Numbered from the stretch's first letter, positions 34,899 through 44,889 are shown. The stretch is DNA of 64,000 bases from Streptomyces iakyrus (GCF_000717055.1 NZ_JNXI01000013.1:124001-188000), one strand, 5' to 3'. Made by a program: numbers and translations. The notes: a model not told the origin generated them from the sequence alone.

Positions 34899-36344
34899 TC
34901 AGCTCTCCTGCTCGGCCCACCACTCCTTGAGCGCGGCCACCGCAGCGTCCTGCTCCATCGGCCCGTTCTCCAGGCGCAGCTCCAGCATGTGCTGGTAGGC
35001 ACGGCCGATGACCGGTCCGGGCCCGACACCGAGGATCTCCATGATCTGGTTGCCGTCGAGGTCCGGGCGGATCGAGTCCAGTTCCTCCTGCTCCTCCAGT
35101 TTGGCGATCCGCTCCTCCAGCCCGTCGTACGCACGCGACAGAGCCGCCGCCTTGCGCTTGTTGCGGGTGGTGCAGTCCGAGCGGGTCAGCTTGTGGAGGC
35201 GGTCGAGAAGCGGTCCGGCATCACGGACGTAACGCCGGACCGCCGAGTCCGTCCACTCGCCCGTGCCATAGCCGTGGAAGCGCAGGTGGAGTTCGACCAG
35301 ACGTGAGACGTCCTTCACCAGCTCGTTGGAGTACTTCAGAGCCGTCATGCGCTTCTTGGTCATCTTCGCCCCGACCACCTCGTGGTGGTGGAACGAGACC
35401 CGGCCGTCCTTCTCGAACCGGCGCGTGCGGGGCTTGCCGATGTCATGCAGGAGAGCGGCCAGGCGGAGGGTGAGATCGGGACCGTCCTCCTCCAGCGCCA
35501 TCGCCTGCTCCAGGACGATCAGCGAGTGGTCGTAGACGTCCTTGTGGCGATGATGCTCGTCACGTTCGAGGCGCAGGGCCGGCAGCTCGGGCACCACGCG
35601 CTCGGCGAGGCCCGTCTCGACGAGCAGCGTCAGCCCCTTGCGCGGCTGCTGGGAGAGGATCAGCTTGTTGAGCTCGTCCCGCACCCGCTCGGCCGAGACG
35701 ATCTCGATACGCCCGGCCATCTCCGTCATCGCCGTGATGACCTCAGGGGCGACCTCGAAGTCGAGCTGAGCCGCGAAGCGCGCCGCCCTCATCATCCGAA
35801 GCGGGTCGTCGGAGAACGATTCCTCCGGGGTGCCGGGGGTGCGCAGCACACGGGCCGCGAGATCCTCGAGCCCGCCGTGCGGATCGACGAACTCCTTCAC
35901 CGGCAGCGCCACCGCCATGGCGTTCACCGTGAAGTCCCGGCGGACGAGATCCTCCTCGATGGAGTCGCCGTACGACACCTCGGGCTTGCGTGAGGTGCGG
36001 TCGTAGGCCTCCGAGCGGTAGGTGGTCACCTCGATCTGGTAGCCGCCCTTGTGGGCACCCACCGTGCCGAAGGCGATCCCTACTTCCCAGACGGAGTCGG
36101 CCCAGGGACGCACGATCTTGAGGACGTCCTCGGGGCGGGCATCGGTCGTGAAGTCCAGGTCATTGCCGAGCCGCCCGAGCAGCGCGTCCCGTACCGAGCC
36201 GCCGACAAGGGCGAGTGAGAACCCGGCCTCCTGGAAGCGGCGGGCGAGGTCGTCGGCGACAGGAGCGACCCGCAGCAGTTCACTCACGGCACGGTGCTGC
36301 ACCTGACTCAGGGCACTGGACGTTTCTTCGTTGGCGTTCGGCAC
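34899..36344 (-). CDS. cca: CCA tRNA nucleotidyltransferase
   Basis: About 481 residues. The enzyme adds the 3' CCA end to tRNA. The class II nucleotidyltransferase head is clear: LALVGGSVRDALLGR, then NDLDFTTDARPEDV with the catalytic DxD, and EEDLVRRDFTVNAMA. A C-terminal HD-type stretch (LAALLHDIGKPRTR with YDHSLIVLEQA) identifies the actinobacterial form. The start is set at GTG 36342-36344 (VPNANEETSS). ATG 36393-36395 is an alternative and longer frames look non-coding. It is divergent from the DUF6049-murJ run, as pcnA is in mycobacteria. Confidence 0.93.
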   Translation of the reverse strand: MPNANEETSSALSQVQHRAVSELLRVAPVADDLARRFQEAGFSLALVGGSVRDALLGRLGNDLDFTTDARPEDVLKIVRPWADSVWEVGIAFGTVGAHKGGYQIEVTTYRSEAYDRTSRKPEVSYGDSIEEDLVRRDFTVNAMAVALPVKEFVDPHGGLEDLAARVLRTPGTPEESFSDDPLRMMRAARFAAQLDFEVAPEVITAMTEMAGRIEIVSAERVRDELNKLILSQQPRKGLTLLVETGLAERVVPELPALRLERDEHHRHKDVYDHSLIVLEQAMALEEDGPDLTLRLAALLHDIGKPRTRRFEKDGRVSFHHHEVVGAKMTKKRMTALKYSNELVKDVSRLVELHLRFHGYGTGEWTDSAVRRYVRDAGPLLDRLHKLTRSDCTTRNKRKAAALSRAYDGLEERIAKLEEQEELDSIRPDLDGNQIMEILGVGPGPVIGRAYQHMLELRLENGPMEQDAAVAALKEWWAEQES

Positions 36345-36610
36345 AACAGAAGAGGGTACGTGGCCGGGCCGACGCGGGCTCCTCCTATTCCGCATGCACA
36401 AGCATGGGGACACGTCCGTTATAGGCTCACAAGCCAAGCTCGAAGGCCGTAATCGCACCCTCCCCTCCATAGCTCCGCATACCGGGCAGCACGGGTAGCG
36501 GCCCGCGATCTTGTGGAGCGGACCGCGGCACTTCCCCTCAGCGCGCATCGTTACCATGCGTGGACGCACATTCCGACGACCACTGACGACGACGAGGGAC
36601 GGACGAGCGC

Positions 36611-39016
36611 GTGGCCGAGGCGGCAGACTTCCAGGGGACCAGTGCCTCACCTGCCCGCCGCTGGCTGCGGCGTACCGGGGCTCTGCTCGCCGGTGCGCCC
36701 CTGCTGGCCGGACTCCTCCAGTTGCCCGCCGCGACGCCGGCGGACGCGGCCGGACAGGAGTCCCCGCAGGTTGCCTCCAGCGCGGGTTCGGTATCGGTCG
36801 CGGTCGACTCGCTCAGCCCCAGCGCCCCCTCCGAGGGGGACACGGTCACCGTGTCGGGCACGGTGACCAACAACGGGAAGCAGACGGTCACCGGCGCCCA
36901 CGTCGACCTGCAGGTGGGGCCCCCACTCGAAACCCGCTCGGCGATCGACACCCTCGCCAAGAAGAGCGACGACCTCCAGGGCCCCTCCGGCGAGAAGGTC
37001 GGCGGCAAGTACACCGAGAAGTTCCCCGCGCTCACCCCCGGCGTCGCGGAACCCTTCAGCATCTCGGTGCCGGCCGACAAGCTCGACCTCGGAGACGACG
37101 GCGTCTACCAGCTGGCCGTCGCGCTCTCCGGGAAGACCTCGGCGCAGCCCTGGGAGCAGGTTCTCGGCATCCAGCGCACGTTCCTGCCGTGGCAGCCGGA
37201 AGAAGCGGGCACCAGGACGAAGACCACCTTCCTGTGGCCGCTGATCTCCAGCGCCCACATGGCGGCCGAGACGGGGTCGAACGAGCAGCAGACGCCGGTC
37301 TTCCGTGACGACGAACTCGCCGAGGAGATCGCCCCCGGCGGCCGTCTCGACCAGATGGTGTCGCTGGGCAAGGGCCTCGACGTCACCTGGGTGGTCGACC
37401 CGGACCTGCTGGCGTCAGTCGACGCGATGACGGGGAGCTACCAAGTCCGCACCGCGGACGGCAGCACCACTCCCGGCAAGAACCAGGAGATCGCCAAGCA
37501 CTGGCTGGCCGAGCTCCAGCAGGCGGTCACCGGCGAAGAGGTGGCCGCCCTGCCCTTCGGCGACCCCGACCTGGCCTCCCTCGCCCACAACGGCACGAAC
37601 GTCACCGGCTCGCTGAACCACCTCAAGGAGGCCACCGACGCCGCCGACGAGACGGTGGACACGATCCTCCACGTGAAACCGTCCACGGACTTCGTCTGGC
37701 CGGTGGACGGCGCCGTCGACCCGTCGATCGTGAAGGTCGCCACATCCGCAGGCGCCGACAAGGTCATCACCCGCAGCGACAGCCTCCAGGACAACCTGTC
37801 GTACACGCCCTCCGCGGCCCGGCCCATCGGCGGCGGCACCACGGCGGTCGTCGCGGACTCCCGGATGTCCACAGCGTTCCAGGGCGATCTCACCAGGGCC
37901 TCCGCCTCCACACTCGCCGTGCAGCGCTTCCTGGCCCAGAGCCTCACGCTCGGCCTGCAGACCGGCAAGCAGCGCAGCGTCGTCGTGGCTCCGCAGCGCA
38001 TGCCGTCCGTGAACCAGGCGCAGGCCATGGCCGAGGCGCTGGCGGCCCTCCAGGGCGGGAACTGGTCCGAGTCTCAGGACCTCACGGCCGCCGCCAAGGC
38101 CAAGCCGGACCCCGCTGCCAACACGAAGGTGCCGCCTGCCTCCGCATACCCCCCCTCGCTGCGCAAGCAGGAGCTGCCCCGGGCCGCCTTCGAGCAGATC
38201 GCCAGGACCCAGCGCAAGCTCGACAAGTTCAAGGTCATCCTCACCCGCCAGTCGCGAGTCGTGACCCCCTTCGGGCGGGCCATGAACCGCGAGATGTCCA
38301 CGTCGTGGCGCGGGCGGGGCGTCGCGGCGGTGGGATACCGCGATGGCATCGAGTCGTACCTCAACGGACTCATCGACGGCGTCAAGCTGATCCAGAAGTC
38401 CGAGACCAAGCTCTCCGGCCGCAGCGCCATGATCCCTGTGACCGTCCAGAACAACCTCGTCCAAGGCGTCGAGCGCCTGAAGCTGCGGCTCACGTCACAG
38501 AACCCCACGCGACTCAAGATCGGCGGAGACGCCTACGAGGAGCAGCCCGTCACCGTCAACGGCGGCCACGCCCAGTCGGTGAAGTTCACCACGTCGGCCA
38601 ACGCCAACGGACAGGCGAAGGTCGTCGCCCAGCTGTACACGGAGGACGGCCAGAGGTACGGCGCCCCGGTCGCCTTCGACGTCAGGGTCACCGAGGTCAC
38701 GCCCACGGTGATGCTGGTCATCGGCGGTGGTGTCCTGCTCCTGGTCCTCGCGGGCTTCCGGATGTACACGCAGCGCAAGCGCGCCGCCGCCCGTGAGGCC
38801 GCGGAGGACGACACGGCCGAGGCGGGCGACGACACCGACGGCGCGCGGAGCCAGGCCGACGCCCCGCAGAACCCGGAGACCTCCGACGCACGTCTTGAGC
38901 AGGAGACCGAGGCGGAATCCCGGGCGGACGGCCCGGAGCAGCCGAGTGACCCGGCCCCGGACACCGCAGCGGAAAGCGCCGGCCCGTCCGGCACGGGTGA
39001 GAGAGTGGACCGTTGA
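36611..39016 (+). CDS. DUF6049-family secreted membrane-anchored protein
   Basis: An 801-residue protein with an N-terminal signal-like segment (RTGALLAGAPLLAGLLQLPAA), a large extracytoplasmic region, a C-terminal membrane helix (VTPTVMLVIGGGVLLLVLAGFRMY) and a charged cytoplasmic tail with acidic repeats. It matches the family of Rv3909, conserved upstream of murJ in actinobacteria. Its function is unknown, though its topology fits a role in wall assembly. The GTG start at 36611 is preceded by GGGACGGAC. The next gene starts 43 bp on. Confidence 0.86.
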   Translation: MAEAADFQGTSASPARRWLRRTGALLAGAPLLAGLLQLPAATPADAAGQESPQVASSAGSVSVAVDSLSPSAPSEGDTVTVSGTVTNNGKQTVTGAHVDLQVGPPLETRSAIDTLAKKSDDLQGPSGEKVGGKYTEKFPALTPGVAEPFSISVPADKLDLGDDGVYQLAVALSGKTSAQPWEQVLGIQRTFLPWQPEEAGTRTKTTFLWPLISSAHMAAETGSNEQQTPVFRDDELAEEIAPGGRLDQMVSLGKGLDVTWVVDPDLLASVDAMTGSYQVRTADGSTTPGKNQEIAKHWLAELQQAVTGEEVAALPFGDPDLASLAHNGTNVTGSLNHLKEATDAADETVDTILHVKPSTDFVWPVDGAVDPSIVKVATSAGADKVITRSDSLQDNLSYTPSAARPIGGGTTAVVADSRMSTAFQGDLTRASASTLAVQRFLAQSLTLGLQTGKQRSVVVAPQRMPSVNQAQAMAEALAALQGGNWSESQDLTAAAKAKPDPAANTKVPPASAYPPSLRKQELPRAAFEQIARTQRKLDKFKVILTRQSRVVTPFGRAMNREMSTSWRGRGVAAVGYRDGIESYLNGLIDGVKLIQKSETKLSGRSAMIPVTVQNNLVQGVERLKLRLTSQNPTRLKIGGDAYEEQPVTVNGGHAQSVKFTTSANANGQAKVVAQLYTEDGQRYGAPVAFDVRVTEVTPTVMLVIGGGVLLLVLAGFRMYTQRKRAAAREAAEDDTAEAGDDTDGARSQADAPQNPETSDARLEQETEAESRADGPEQPSDPAPDTAAESAGPSGTGERVDR

Positions 39017-39059
39017 GAAGTCGTGGCCGGTGGGCCCGGGACGATGAGGTGGGGTAACC

Positions 39060-41354
39060 ATGAACGCGCCGTACGACGGTGACCGCGGTCGTGCCGCGGG
39101 CAGCCCGGGCCACCCCGATGCGGGCGGGCCCGAGGGTTCACCGCCCGAGCACGGCCAGGTGCCGCCGCAGCCGCCCGCGGACATGTACCTCCAGGACGCC
39201 TACGGCCAGGATCCCTACCGGGCCCAGGACCTCTCCGCCCAGGACCCCGTCGGCGAGGCGCTGTACGACCGCGCCGCGCACCCGCCGCCCGCTCCCGGCA
39301 CGTACCAGCCGCAGCAGCAGCTGTACGGCCAGCCGCCGCAGTCGCCGTACGCGCCCGACCCGCAGGTGTGGGCGCAGACGCCCGCACCGGAGCCGGAGGG
39401 CCCCACGCGGCACCTGCCGTACGGCGACGACCCCCGCACCACCCAGTTCGTGGGAGTGGACGATCTCGTCTCCCAGGCGGGTGAGCCGCGCCAGGAGCCG
39501 GACGCGTTCGCACATCTCTTCCGGGACCAGCAGCAGAGCAGCGGCCACCCGTCGTACGACCCGCCGTCGGTGCCCGGCCCCTCCCCGGCTCCGGGGCAGA
39601 CGGCACAGGGCCCGTACGCACCGCAGGACCAGTACGCGGCGCCCGGCCGGGCCGCGGCGACACCGCCCCTCGTGGACGAGGCGCCCGCCCCCGAGCCCAC
39701 CGCCTCGTCCGCCCCCACGAAGGGTGGCCGTGCCGCGGGCCTCATGAAATCCAGCGCCGTGATGGCGGCGGGCACGATGGTCTCCCGCCTGACCGGCTTC
39801 ATCCGCTCGGCGCTGATCGTGTCCGCTCTGGGCGTGGGTCTCCTCGGTGACACCTTCCAGGTCGCCTACCAACTGCCGACGATGATCTACATCCTCACCG
39901 TCGGCGGCGGCCTCAACTCCGTCTTCGTGCCGCAGCTCGTGCGCGCCATGAAGGAGGACGACGACGGCGGCGAGGCCTACGCCAACCGCCTGCTCACCCT
40001 GGTCATCGTGACGCTCGGCGCACTCACCGCTCTCTCGGTCCTCGGCGCGCCGCTCCTGATCCGCCTGCTGTCCAACGGGGTCGCCAGCGACCCGGCCGCC
40101 AACCAGGTCGCCGTCACCTTCGCCCAGTACTTCCTGCCCACGATCTTCTTCATGGGCATCCACGTGGTGATGGGCCAGATCCTCAACGCCCGCGGCAAGT
40201 TCGGCGCCATGATGTGGACCCCGGTCCTGAACAACATCGTCATCATCGTGACGCTGGGCATGTTCATCTACGTCTACGGCACCGCGGCCGACTCCGGGAT
40301 GAAGGCCACCACCATTCCGCCCGAGGGGCAGCGCCTGCTGGGCATCGGCGTCCTGCTCGGCCTCGTGGTCCAGGCGCTGGCGATGATCCCCTACCTGCGC
40401 GAGACCGGTTTCCGGCTGCGGCTGCGCTTCGACTGGAAGGGCCAGGGCCTCGGCAAGGCCGTCACGCTGGCCAAGTGGACGGTCCTGTTCGTCCTCGCCA
40501 ACCAGGCGGGCGCCATGATCGTCATCCAGCTGTCCACCGCCGCGGGCAAGGCTTCGCCGGTCGACGGCACCGGCTTCGCCGCCTACGCCAACGCCCAGCT
40601 GATCTGGGGCCTGCCGCAGGCCATCATCACGGTCTCCCTCATGGCCGCCCTGCTGCCGCGCCTGTCCCGCTCGGCAGCCGAGGGCGACGGGGGCGCCGTC
40701 CGCGACGACATCTCCCAGGGCCTGCGCACCACGGCGGTCGCGATCGTGCCGATCGCGTTCGGGTTCCTCTCCCTCGGCATCCCGATGTGCACGCTGATGT
40801 TCGGCTCCTCCGGCACCAGCGAGGCCACCAACATGGGCTTCATGCTGATGGCGTTCGGGCTCGGCCTGATCCCGTACTCGGTGCAGTACGTGGTCCTGCG
40901 CGCCTTCTACGCGTACGAGGACACCCGAACTCCCTTCTACAACACGGTCATCGTGGCCGCGGTCAACGCGGGCGCCTCGGCGGTCTGCTACTTCGTCATC
41001 CCGTCCCGCTGGGCCGTGGTCGGCATGGCCGCCTCGTACGGCCTGGCCTACGCGATCGGCGTCGGCGTCGCCTGGCGCCGGTTGCGCAAGCGCCTCGGCG
41101 GGGACCTCGACGGCGCCCGGGTCCTGCGGACATACGCCCGGCTGTGCATCGCGTCGGTCCCGGCCGCCCTGATCAGCGGCGCGGCCTGCTACGGCATCGG
41201 ACATTCGCTCGGCCAAGGCCCCGCGGGATCGCTCGCCGCCGTCCTGGCGGGCGGCGCCGTGCTGCTCGGTATCTTCTTCGTCGCCGCCCGCCGCATGCGC
41301 ATCGAGGAACTCAACTCGCTGGTCGGCATGGTCCGCGGACGCCTGGGACGCTGA
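39060..41354 (+). CDS. murJ: Lipid II flippase MurJ (MviN)
   Basis: A 764-residue protein. The first 230 residues are a disordered, Pro/Gln/Asp-rich cytoplasmic tail. After it come about 14 hydrophobic segments of the MOP/MviN fold. The family start AAGLMKSSAVMAAGTMVSRLTGFIRSAL is recognisable, with MVSRLTGFIR the typical N-terminal block, and the PxxxxxxG block LPRLSRSAAEGDGGAV appears later. MurJ flips lipid II across the membrane for peptidoglycan. Unlike mycobacterial MviN, it ends without a kinase-like domain, which is encoded by the next gene. Confidence 0.95.
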   Translation: MNAPYDGDRGRAAGSPGHPDAGGPEGSPPEHGQVPPQPPADMYLQDAYGQDPYRAQDLSAQDPVGEALYDRAAHPPPAPGTYQPQQQLYGQPPQSPYAPDPQVWAQTPAPEPEGPTRHLPYGDDPRTTQFVGVDDLVSQAGEPRQEPDAFAHLFRDQQQSSGHPSYDPPSVPGPSPAPGQTAQGPYAPQDQYAAPGRAAATPPLVDEAPAPEPTASSAPTKGGRAAGLMKSSAVMAAGTMVSRLTGFIRSALIVSALGVGLLGDTFQVAYQLPTMIYILTVGGGLNSVFVPQLVRAMKEDDDGGEAYANRLLTLVIVTLGALTALSVLGAPLLIRLLSNGVASDPAANQVAVTFAQYFLPTIFFMGIHVVMGQILNARGKFGAMMWTPVLNNIVIIVTLGMFIYVYGTAADSGMKATTIPPEGQRLLGIGVLLGLVVQALAMIPYLRETGFRLRLRFDWKGQGLGKAVTLAKWTVLFVLANQAGAMIVIQLSTAAGKASPVDGTGFAAYANAQLIWGLPQAIITVSLMAALLPRLSRSAAEGDGGAVRDDISQGLRTTAVAIVPIAFGFLSLGIPMCTLMFGSSGTSEATNMGFMLMAFGLGLIPYSVQYVVLRAFYAYEDTRTPFYNTVIVAAVNAGASAVCYFVIPSRWAVVGMAASYGLAYAIGVGVAWRRLRKRLGGDLDGARVLRTYARLCIASVPAALISGAACYGIGHSLGQGPAGSLAAVLAGGAVLLGIFFVAARRMRIEELNSLVGMVRGRLGR

Positions 41355-41494
41355 GTCGGGGGGTAGGCGCACAACCATCGTCAGCCACCGCGTGTCGTGC
41401 ATAGCGGCGGACTGTGGGCACAATTGGTTTCGGCTTCGGGCGGCGCGCAATGAATGCCGGCCGGCGCGCAATGGATGGGGAGGCAGGAACGACG

Positions 41495-43189
41495 GTGGCG
41501 GAACGGAGTACGGCTGCCGTCGACGTGGCAGACAACAGCGACGACACGTCGCTGACCGCACAGGCGGACCAGTCCACGGCCGACGGGGTGGCCAAGAACC
41601 GGGAGCGGGACACGGACAGCGACGAGGTACAGGAGAGCACCCGGACCGACGGTGCCGGCACGACCTCGCCGCCCGAACTGCACAGTGGTCACAAACTGGC
41701 CAGACGCTACCGCCTCGAGGAGTGCGTCACCCGTCTGGACGGTTTCAGCAGCTGGCGTGCCGTGGACGAGAAGCTCCGCCGTGCCGTAGGCGTGCACATC
41801 CTGCCCGCCGACCACTCGCGGGCCCGCTCCGTCCTGGCGGCCGCCCGCTCCTCCGCCCTCCTCGGTGACCCTCGCTTCGTCCAGGTGCTGGACGCGGTGG
41901 AGGAGAACGACGTCGTCTACGTCGTCCACGAGTGGCTCCCCGACGCGACGGAACTGACCACGCTCCTCGCCTCCGGGCCCCTGGAGCCCTACGACGCGTA
42001 CCAGATGGTCAGTCAGGTCTCCTCGGCCATGGCCGCAGCCCATCGTGAGGGCCTCGCCCATCTGCGGCTGAACCCCAACGCCGTACTGCGCGCCTCGACC
42101 GGACAGTGGCGCATCCGCGGCCTCGCCGTGAACGCCGCCCTGCGGGGCGTCGCGTCCGACACCCCGCAGCGCACCGACACCGAGGCCATCGGCGCCCTGC
42201 TGTACGCGGCGCTCACGCAACGCTGGCCCTACGAGAGCGATGCCTACGGTCTGTCGGGCCTGCCGAAGGACATCGGCTTGATCGCGCCCGACCAGGTGCG
42301 GGCCGGTGTACACCGCGGTCTGTCCGAGCTCTCGATGCGTGCGCTCGCCAACGACGGTGCCACCGCCTCCCGGCACGAGTCGCCGTGCACCACGCCGGAG
42401 GAGTTGGTGAAGGCGATCGGCGAGATGCCCCGCATCCGCCCGCCGGAGCCGGCGTTCACCGCCCCGCCCGAGTACCAGCGCACGACGTACCAGCAGGGCA
42501 CCTACGGCCGTCAGGGCCCGCACCCCGGCGTCACCCAGCCGATCACGTCTCCGCCGCCCCCGCTCCAGAGCCGCACGGGCAAGGCCCTGAAGTGGGCCGT
42601 CTCGGCACTCCTGATCGCCGCTCTGGGTCTTGGCAGCTGGCAGCTCGCGGACGCCCTGTTGGACCAGGGCGGCAAGAACGAGGACCCGGGCCAGACGCAG
42701 ACGAACGACGGGAACGACAAGAGCCCGAAGAAGCCGGTCAGCAAGCCGATCGCCATCAGCGCTGCCCGCGACTTCGACCCCCTCGGGGATCAGACAGAGA
42801 AGCCGTCCGACATAGGAAAGGTCTACGACAACAGCAAGGCCACCTATTGGCAGACGGACTTCTACCTGAGCCCGGACTTCGGCCGCCTCAAGTCGGGCGT
42901 CGGCATCATCCTCGACCTCGGCAAGGCGCAGCAGGTCGGTAAGGTGACGGTCACGTTCGTGGGGGACACCTCGGTCGAGCTCCGCAGCGCGAGCTCGGGC
43001 GCGGGAACGGAGCCGACGTCCCTCAACGCCTACACCAAGGTCGCCGAAGGTTCAGGGACGACTGTTCAGCTCAAGCCCGGCAAGGCGCTCAAGAGCCGGT
43101 ACCTCCTCGTGTGGTTGACGAAGCTGCCCTTGCAGCCGGACGACGGCAAGTGGCGCGGCAGGGTGGCGGACATCAAGGTGACCAGCTGA
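41495..43189 (+). CDS. Membrane pseudokinase next to murJ, with extracytoplasmic discoidin-like domain
   Basis: About 564 residues. The first part has the outline of a Ser/Thr kinase, but the key residues are gone: the VAVK lysine position reads VGVHILP, the HRDLKPxN loop reads HLRLNPNAV, and DFG reads RGL. A membrane helix (LKWAVSALLIAALGLGSWQL) follows, then an outer domain (YDNSKATYWQTDFYL, GVGIILDLGKAQQVGKVTV) like F5/8-type sugar-binding folds. The same modules are fused to MviN in Mycobacterium (Rv3910), where the pseudokinase docks FhaA. The start GTG 41495 follows GGAGG. Other starts are at 41471 and 41414. Confidence 0.87.
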   Translation: MAERSTAAVDVADNSDDTSLTAQADQSTADGVAKNRERDTDSDEVQESTRTDGAGTTSPPELHSGHKLARRYRLEECVTRLDGFSSWRAVDEKLRRAVGVHILPADHSRARSVLAAARSSALLGDPRFVQVLDAVEENDVVYVVHEWLPDATELTTLLASGPLEPYDAYQMVSQVSSAMAAAHREGLAHLRLNPNAVLRASTGQWRIRGLAVNAALRGVASDTPQRTDTEAIGALLYAALTQRWPYESDAYGLSGLPKDIGLIAPDQVRAGVHRGLSELSMRALANDGATASRHESPCTTPEELVKAIGEMPRIRPPEPAFTAPPEYQRTTYQQGTYGRQGPHPGVTQPITSPPPPLQSRTGKALKWAVSALLIAALGLGSWQLADALLDQGGKNEDPGQTQTNDGNDKSPKKPVSKPIAISAARDFDPLGDQTEKPSDIGKVYDNSKATYWQTDFYLSPDFGRLKSGVGIILDLGKAQQVGKVTVTFVGDTSVELRSASSGAGTEPTSLNAYTKVAEGSGTTVQLKPGKALKSRYLLVWLTKLPLQPDDGKWRGRVADIKVTS

Positions 43190-43216
43190 CGGCATCTGCC
43201 TCGAGGAAGGAGGCCG

Positions 43217-43942
43217 ATGGCAGACGGCACCGGATGTGACGGAGTGAGCGATCAGGATCTGCTCGCCCGCCACGTCGAAGGCGACCCCGATGCCTTCGGT
43301 GAGATCGTGCGCCGGCATCGCGACCGGCTCTGGGCCGTCGCGCTGCGGACGCTCGGCGACCGCGAGGAAGCCGCCGACGCCGTCCAGGACGCGCTGGTCT
43401 CCGCCTACCGGGCCGCCCACACCTTCCGAGGCCAGTCGGCCGTCACAACGTGGCTGCACAGGATCACGGTGAACGCCTGCCTTGACCGCGCCCGCAAGGC
43501 GGCCTCACGGAAGACCTCTCCCGTCGACGACACCGAGCGCCTGGAGCAGCTGCTGGAGCCGCACGAGTCGGCCTCGGCCCCAGCCGAGCGCAACGATCTC
43601 CACCGGCAGCTCATCGAAGCCCTGGGAACCCTGCCGACCGACCAGCGTGCCGCGCTCGTCCTGGTGGACATGCAGGGCTACCCGGTCGCGGAGGCAGCCC
43701 GCATCCTCGACGTGCCCACCGGCACGGTGAAGAGCAGATGTGCACGAGGAAGAGCCAGGCTCCTGCCGCTGCTCACCCATCTACGGCAAGACGGCAGCGG
43801 TGAGGGCAAGAAGCCGGGCGGAGAACGGAACCGGACGCAGGGCCCGGCCGTCCCACCGGCAGCGGACCCGTCCCGAGCGGGATCCCCGGACACAGGACCG
43901 AGCGACTCAGCTGCAGTAAAGGGCGGAGGTGGACGAGCGTGA
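43217..43942 (+). CDS. sigM: ECF-type RNA polymerase sigma factor, SigM-like
   Basis: A 241-residue ECF sigma factor. Region 2 is DAFGEIVRRHRDRLWAVALR, then GDREEAADAVQDALVSAYRA and TWLHRITVNACLDRAR. Region 4 ends [26 protein letters not shown]. The gene order murJ, sigma, anti-sigma, trxB, trxA is the same as at sigM (Rv3911) in Mycobacterium, hence the name. It is not the S. coelicolor SigM defined elsewhere by its RsmA partner, as I recall. A C-terminal charged tail of about 45 residues is unusual. The gene overlaps the anti-sigma start by 4 bp. Confidence 0.9.
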   Translation: MADGTGCDGVSDQDLLARHVEGDPDAFGEIVRRHRDRLWAVALRTLGDREEAADAVQDALVSAYRAAHTFRGQSAVTTWLHRITVNACLDRARKAASRKTSPVDDTERLEQLLEPHESASAPAERNDLHRQLIEALGTLPTDQRAALVLVDMQGYPVAEAARILDVPTGTVKSRCARGRARLLPLLTHLRQDGSGEGKKPGGERNRTQGPAVPPAADPSRAGSPDTGPSDSAAVKGGGGRA

Positions 43943-44889
43943 CGTCGACGACAGACATGGCCGGGCACCCGGACGTCGCGGAGATCTCCGACCTCGCCGA
44001 GGGGCTCCTCCCGCCGTCCCGGACCACCGACCTGCGCCGCCACCTGGACGAGTGTGAACTCTGCGCGGATGTGTACGCCTCCCTGGAGGAGATCCGGGGG
44101 CTGCTCGGGACGCTGCCGGGACCGCCGCGTATGCCCGCCGACGTCGCGGGCCGTATCGATGCCGCTCTCGCCGCCGAGGCCCTGCTGAACGCCGGCGGCC
44201 CGGAATCCCAGGAGAGCCCGGAGCCGGAGACTGCTCCCGGTTCCGGCGCTGCCGGTGCCCCGTCCGGGGACCACAGCGGTGCGCATGTTTCACGTGAAAC
44301 ATCGACACGTACGGACCGGCCTGCCGACCGACCCGCCGGCCGCCCCCGGTCCTCCACCACCGGGCCTGGCCGCAAGGACCGCACGCGCATCGGGCGCCGC
44401 AGGGTCGCTGTCCTGGGGACCGTCTTCACGGTGGCCGCCCTGGGACTGGGCTCCGTCTTGCTGTCATCGCTCGGGGACAACAAGCCGCCCCATGACACGG
44501 CGGGCGAACAGCAGACCACCGCCGCGGACACATTCTCCGAAGGCAAGCTGCAGAGGCAGGTCACCGATCTCCTGTCCGAGAACAAAACCAAAGGCGGCGG
44601 TTCCCGCACCCCCTTCGGCGCAGCGACAGCCCCCGGCACCAACGAGCACAGGACCCTGAGGGAAGCCGTGGTCCCCGGCTGCGTCCGCGAAGGCATCGGA
44701 CGCGACGATGCGGCCCTGGCCACCGAGGACGGCACCTACCAAGGGAAGAAGGCCATGCTCGTGCTGCTTCCCGACGCCTCGGACACCACTCGCGTCACCG
44801 CCTACATCGTCGACGCGACCTGCGTGGATCAAGAGGCGTCCGCTGCCGTCGGCAAGGTGCTCCTGCAGCGCACGTACCCGTCCGCCTGA
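43939..44889 (+). CDS. Anti-sigma factor with zinc-finger (ZAS) domain and one membrane helix
   Basis: The 316-residue protein carries the ZAS motif H-x3-C-x2-C in RRHLDECELCADVY near residues 35-42, which holds the cognate sigma factor. A disordered linker follows, then a membrane helix (VAVLGTVFTVAALGLGSVLL) and an outer domain. Its GTG start overlaps the sigma stop, so the two proteins are coupled. A perfect parS lies inside the linker (44286-44301) and is read as HVSRETS. The signal it senses is unknown. Confidence 0.9.
   Translation: MTSTTDMAGHPDVAEISDLAEGLLPPSRTTDLRRHLDECELCADVYASLEEIRGLLGTLPGPPRMPADVAGRIDAALAAEALLNAGGPESQESPEPETAPGSGAAGAPSGDHSGAHVSRETSTRTDRPADRPAGRPRSSTTGPGRKDRTRIGRRRVAVLGTVFTVAALGLGSVLLSSLGDNKPPHDTAGEQQTTAADTFSEGKLQRQVTDLLSENKTKGGGSRTPFGAATAPGTNEHRTLREAVVPGCVREGIGRDDAALATEDGTYQGKKAMLVLLPDASDTTRVTAYIVDATCVDQEASAAVGKVLLQRTYPSA
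44286..44301. other. parS inside the anti-sigma gene
   Basis: Perfect TGTTTCACGTGAAACA, read in frame as VSRET in the linker between the ZAS domain and the membrane helix. Confidence 0.95.

Noticed and set aside
36345..36650. Long N-terminal extension of cca to position 36650
   Set aside because: The extra residues contain no family signature, overlap the start of the divergent DUF6049 gene, and GTG 36342-36344 gives a protein of normal length.
37660..37685. parS-like sequence CCTCCACGTGAAACC inside the DUF6049 gene
   Set aside because: Only one half-site matches and five bases differ from the consensus, which is within what is expected by chance.
43217..43942. Identification with the S. 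coelicolor SigM controlled by the iron-sulfur anti-sigma RsmA
   Set aside because: As I recall, that pair is encoded elsewhere. Here the name rests on gene order with mycobacterial sigM, and the anti-sigma has a zinc-type motif and a membrane helix.
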